Positions 59,732 through 64,000 of a stretch of DNA of 64,000 bases are shown in pieces. Below the pieces are notes generated by a model. That model searched no databases and was not told the origin of the DNA. It saw only the letters and a program-made list of their open reading frames with translations. The DNA comes from Nyssa sinensis (lineage: Eukaryota > Streptophyta > Magnoliopsida > Cornales > Nyssaceae), in NCBI GenBank assembly GCA_008638375.1, contig CM018035.1, positions 20,711,320 to 20,775,319 of the forward strand, read 5' to 3'. Every line of letters starts with the position of its first letter. Position 1 is the stretch's first letter. The translations under genes were made by a program, and so were the position numbers.

Positions 59732-60257
59732 TGTAAAAACCAGAAAAATGGGAATAATTTTTTTTAATGGTAAAACACTAATTGAATTTCTTTAATTTTT
59801 ATTTGCTTTTAATTAATTTAAACTATAAAATTTACCGAGCACACCAAGACCGTTTGGTTAAAAGAATCGACTGCACAGAAAATACGGGAATACATACACT
59901 TGTAAATATATATACATATATATATGTTTATGGAAATATTTATGGAAATATATAAAATATTTATACATGTATGTATGTGTGAAAATACATGTTATAATAT
60001 GTATGTGTGTAATAATATACATATATATATATATATATGCTTATGGAGTAAATAAATATGAAAAGGAAAGAAAAATAAAGTGCAGCATGCAAGTGTGTGT
60101 GTGTGTAGTATAACATGTATATATATATATATATAACACATTACATAAGCAAGCATTTAATGTGGGTCAGAAGAATAGAAAGAAACAAGAAGGAAATTCA
60201 GCAAGGGGTGTGGTTGGTTGTATGTGTGAGGGGCAATTGAGTGTAATGAGTGAGATG

Positions 60258-60289
<32 letters not shown>

Positions 60290-63237
60290 CAATGGGGCAG
60301 CAGATGAGAAAAGGTGTTGCTTGTGGGAAGAGAGTAAATGAGTGTGTTGTGTGCATAAAACAGTGCAAGCCAGACTTGTGTGATGAGTGTTTGTTCAGGT
60401 AGAAAGGGAAAGTGAGGTAGAGAGAGAAAGTGAAAGAAGAAGGACAAAGAAGAAGAGGAGGAAGGAAAGGTTGCTTGCATGGCTACTTGACTTGAAGGAG
60501 ACCACAAATCCTTAACCAAGGAGAAGAGGGAGAGACACCACTGTTGGAAGGTATAAAACACAAAACCTATAGATTTTCTCTCTCTAAATATCCCTTACAC
60601 ACAAGCTATTTTAAAGCTTTTATTTTGCATGCATAAGCCTTGCTGACATTAAATGATTATCAGACTTAAGTTTAGAAGGCCAAAAGGGCTTAAGAGACCC
60701 TAAACCATGAAGAACCACCATAGGAGGACCTCTGTGGGAGCAGGTCTGAACCGACCTAAGCCAAACTGATTTTAGCTTGTTGGGACCTGACATAGATGCT
60801 CTGGGGGTTAGGAAAATAGTGGCCCGCAACCACGAAGACCAAGTATGGCCATAGAAAATTAGACATGCAGGTTTCAATTTTTAGTTGCACTCTTCATAAC
60901 TTGAGTTAGAACTTGATTTTGAGAATGGGGGATGAAGCCCCATGACCAACTAAGGATAATAGGCCAAATTGGATGAGATTTGGTGTTAAAACGAAAGAAT
61001 GCTAAGGAGTTGCAGGTACGGCCATGGCGAGGTAAAACCGAGCTTTGAGCCTAATTTGAGGCACAAAAAGAATGCCAAACCCTTGCCCAGACTTCCACCA
61101 ACCTACACCATCTAAGAACAGAGAGAAACATGTTCCAAAACATCACGAATTTGGAAGGAATAAAACTCGAGAATTAGGGTAACAGTGACCTAGGTGGTGA
61201 AGATGACGACGAGTTTGAACTGGGTGTGTTGGCTCGGACACGTGGGGGTCTGTGGGATAGCCACTGCATTAATAAGACAGTGTCATTTTGATGCCCTTAA
61301 TTTTATTAAAACCCAATTAAGCATGTTTGGTTACAGGGGTGGAAGGAATTAAATTGAGCTCACTGTGGGAATATGATACACTGTCCGTGTTTTGAGTCAC
61401 CGTCCACCGTTTGGTTTTGAAAAATAAAAAGGGACCGCAGTTCCTTAGGTTCGAACGACAGACCTCCCAGGAACCCCAAGCCCTTAACCCACTAAGACAG
61501 GTACCACCCGTGTCACTAAATCCCACCAAATATATATTATACAATAAAAGAAATTAATTAATTAAATAAATTTAATTAATTAAATTATAGCAAAATGGCT
61601 CGAAGTCCAAATTAGACAAGTCATTAGTGTATTTTGACTATCTTGGACCTTCTAAGACTAATGGTAAGGTCCGTGTTGAGAGACAAGGTTCCGAAAAAAA
61701 TAAAAGAACCGTAGGAATACTAAAATGACCAAAATGCCCCTAAGTCAAAGGTTAGTCAAACGAACTCCGATTAAAATAAAAGAATAGTGAATTTTTATTA
61801 TTTTGAGCATTCCAAACTCAGTCATGGAGTCCAATTTTCAAAAAGAGGTCTCGAGGAGCGAGAACCCGTAAAAGTGTGAAATGACCATTTTACCCTTTTT
61901 AGTACAGATGTCCAAATTGAATTCCGCGAACGACTAAATCGATTTTATTCGACGTTCCAAATTCAATAGTAGAGTCTATTCAAGAGAAAGAGGTATCAAT
62001 AGTAAAGAGACATAAAATTTGATGAATAGCATAAATTCATGTGACGATCCACTAAGACATAATTTGTGAATACTAGGAACACCGAAAGAAAAGGGGAAGG
62101 CGGTTTGACCATTCTAGCAAATACAGTAAAGGAACTGCATTCTCACTGGTTAGTTCAACTATGCAGCGAGCACGACTTCCTAGGGTTAAGACAAACCCAT
62201 CAAGTATGATATTTTGCTAAGTAAGAAATAGGATTAAGTTTAGGAGAAATTTCCATGTTGATCTAATGATTCGTATGTTTATTCGATTGTTTATGTGCTT
62301 ATGTGTTCCTTGTTGTTTCCTTGGGAGTTTGGTTAAGCGGTAAACGTGAACCATGATTATATGTATGTTCCATGTGTTGGCACAATATGTGATTTATATT
62401 ATTCGAGAATTGTTAAGATTGTGAATAGGTAACTTAGGCATGTGTTTAAATGGAATGTGTATAACATACACACATGAGGAATGAATTTTTGTGATTTGAA
62501 TGTTATTGTATAATCCATTGTTTAAAGCATGCTTTATGTGTGGATAAAATGCTTCAGTGAGACTGCATTATTACATGGTGGAATCAAGGCATATTGGCAT
62601 GTGTGATTCTTGAAAGCATAGTGTGGGTTAAGCACGTGGTGTTATGCATTATGAGGGTGTAGATCCTGTGGTGAAAAACTCAAAATTGGCCATTGCATTG
62701 GTGCCCAGTAACCAACGGATGCGATCCGTGAACAGGACATTGGTACTCAGGATCCATCGGAAGTGAATCCGTAAACGAGACATGGGTGTGGCATGGAGTT
62801 TGCATGGGTGTGTCACGCATATTGTTCATATACTGCATTGATGATTTGGGAGACATGTAGATATAAATGTACACTTGCACATGCCATGCCTTAATTTTGT
62901 TCCTTGCATTAGCATTGTGTCATACCAGCAGTTGCGCTGACCCATTCGTGGGATATCATATTACAGATGATGCTCCCGGCACTTGAGACTTGAAGAAGTC
63001 TTGCAGAGTAGAGAAGATATGAACTTAGAAGGATAATGGGCCCTTGGGGTATATTTTGTGATGTAAGGGCTTAAACCCAAATGACACGTGAACAATATGT
63101 TTATGGGATATACTTTATGTGTTTATATGTTGAAGAAAATGAATGTTTGTCTAATTGAATCCATTAAATTGTCTTTTATTCTTTTTCTTATTTTGTTTCC
63201 GCTCACGCCTCGGGTTCGTGGAATTCGGGGCGTGACA
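59732..63237 (+). mobile_element. Solo LTR in reverse transcriptase
   Basis: It starts TGTAAAAACCAG and ends TTCGGGGCGTGACA (3506 bp). Flanks are TCTTT (59727-59731) and TCTTC (63238-63242), a 5-bp duplication with one change. Removing it with one duplication restores an uninterrupted KLKKCEFW motif of reverse transcriptase. It is related to the solo LTRs at 47570-53388 and 50082-52966. TA microsatellites lie at about 60017-60038, 60118-60134 and 60263-60290. No coding gene is supported inside. Confidence 0.9.
61447..61499 (-). other. tRNA-like A-box/B-box module, antisense in LTR
   Basis: On the minus strand, TGTCTTAGTGG (61489-61499) resembles an A box and CGTTCGAACCT (61447-61457) a B box. 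The related LTR at 47570-53388 lacks the module at the same place (about 48880-48960), where unrelated AT-rich sequence occurs instead. Confidence 0.45.
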
Positions 63238-64000
63238 TCTTCAACTTTGCATACAATTTCTGCTCCCTCAGCTTCTGCAGAACTTTCTTAGATATACCTC
63301 GTGTTCTTCTAAGCTCTTAGAATAAACTAAGATGTCGTCAATAAGCACGATCACAAAGCCATCCAAGTATGGCTTAAAGACCTAATTCATTAGGTCCATG
63401 AATGTTGCTGGGGCATTTGTCACCCCAAATGGCATCACAAGGAACTCATGGTGTTCGTATCGGGTCCTGGATGTCGTTTTTTGCACATCGTCTGGCTTAA
63501 CCTTAAGCTGGTGATACCCCGATCTCAGGTCTATCTTGGAAAAGATTTGTGCCCCTCTCAATTGATCGAACAATTTGTCTACCTTTGGTAGTGGGTATTT
63601 GTTCTTGATGGTGACCTTATTCAGCTCACGATAATCAACACACAATTGCATGGTCCCATCTTTCTTTGTGACAAATAGTACTAGGGCACCCAACGACTAC
63701 GAGCTGGGCCGTATAAACCCTTTGTCAAGCCATTCTTGCAGTTGCAGCTTTAATTCCTTCAGCTCAATCGACGTCATTCTATATCGGGTTTTGGACACTG
63801 GTGTTGTACCGGGAATTACATCAATATATAACTCAATCTCTCGGTCAATGGGCATGCCAGACAGGTAATCTAGAAATACATAAGGGAACTCTCGGGCAAC
63901 TGGGATCTGGTCAAGAATGGGCTCCTGAGAGTAAGTATCAATAACACTGCACAAAAATCCATGACATCCCTTTCGGAGTAGATGTTTGGCTTGGATGGAT
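63238..64000 (-). pseudogene. Chromovirus reverse transcriptase N-terminal part
   Basis: In coding order on the minus strand: the linker after protease with DYLSGMPIDREIELYIDVIP and LKLQLQEWLDKGFIRPSS, then a TAG stop, then [50 protein letters not shown] and [20 protein letters not shown]. Another stop comes next, then [17 protein letters not shown] with the LIDD catalytic pair (family form usually FIDD). A one-base deletion shifts the frame just before the solo LTR. Protease and gag must lie right of the window. Confidence 0.9.

Larger units (their letters stand above)
44613..64000 (-). mobile_element. Ty3/gypsy Tekay-type chromovirus, decayed, nested
   Basis: One minus-strand element runs from its 3' LTR (44613-54056) through a polypurine tract, chromodomain, integrase, RNase H and reverse transcriptase, and off the window end. 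Its coding parts line up across each insertion once the inserts are mentally removed. It carries four solo LTRs and a TRIM-like unit. Stops and frameshifts in every pol segment show that it is dead. The chromodomain and gene order place it with plant chromoviruses, most like Tekay/Del. Confidence 0.88.

Overview
This is nuclear DNA from a flowering plant, most likely a eudicot. It is AT-rich, its intergenic space is filled with nested retrotransposons, and it carries three plant-type genes: one intronless and two with introns. The species cannot be told from the sequence.

Left flank (1-10801). This is retrotransposon sequence on the minus strand. A non-coding, LARD-like LTR element has an unusually long LTR (2558-8473, about 5.9 kb), a 1.1-kb internal region without coding capacity (1443-2557, with primer-binding site and polypurine tract), and the start of its other LTR (1-1442), which looks identical to the matching part of the first. 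It is inserted in another long LTR, whose remaining part is 8474-10801.

Gene region (10802-44600). After AT-rich DNA with small duplications and a possible DNA transposon comes an intronless gene for the delta subunit of the AP-3 vesicle adaptor (15302-18246). It is recognisable end to end but broken by two single-base shifts near its 5' end. Downstream are a terminal-inverted-repeat element (19164-20100), a LINE 3' remnant (20937-22068) and a four-copy 482-bp tandem array (24088-26015). Two head-to-tail paralogues of the GT14 / core-2/I-branching (BC10-like) Golgi glycosyltransferase family follow, at 29831-32665 and 34245-43767. Both have two exons split at the same codon boundary. The second intron has grown to 8.3 kb through nested transposons, among them a 518-bp foldback element with a perfect 9-bp target duplication.

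Right flank (44613-64000). This is a decayed Ty3/gypsy chromovirus (Tekay/Del type, with chromodomain) on the minus strand, running off the window. It is a matryoshka. Its 3' LTR (44613-54056) holds a solo LTR (47570-53388), which holds another (50082-52966). Its pol is split by solo LTRs at 55145-58276 and 59732-63237 and by a TRIM-like tandem unit (58297-58742). Three of the four solo LTRs have perfect 5-bp target duplications and the fourth matches 4 of 5, so the order of insertion can be read directly.

The genes are housekeeping or secretory-pathway genes with no evident joint pathway. The least expected signals are in the LTRs: tRNA-like A-box/B-box modules that always lie antisense to the element, an antisense reading frame shared by two diverged LTRs, and a roughly 135-bp periodic module.
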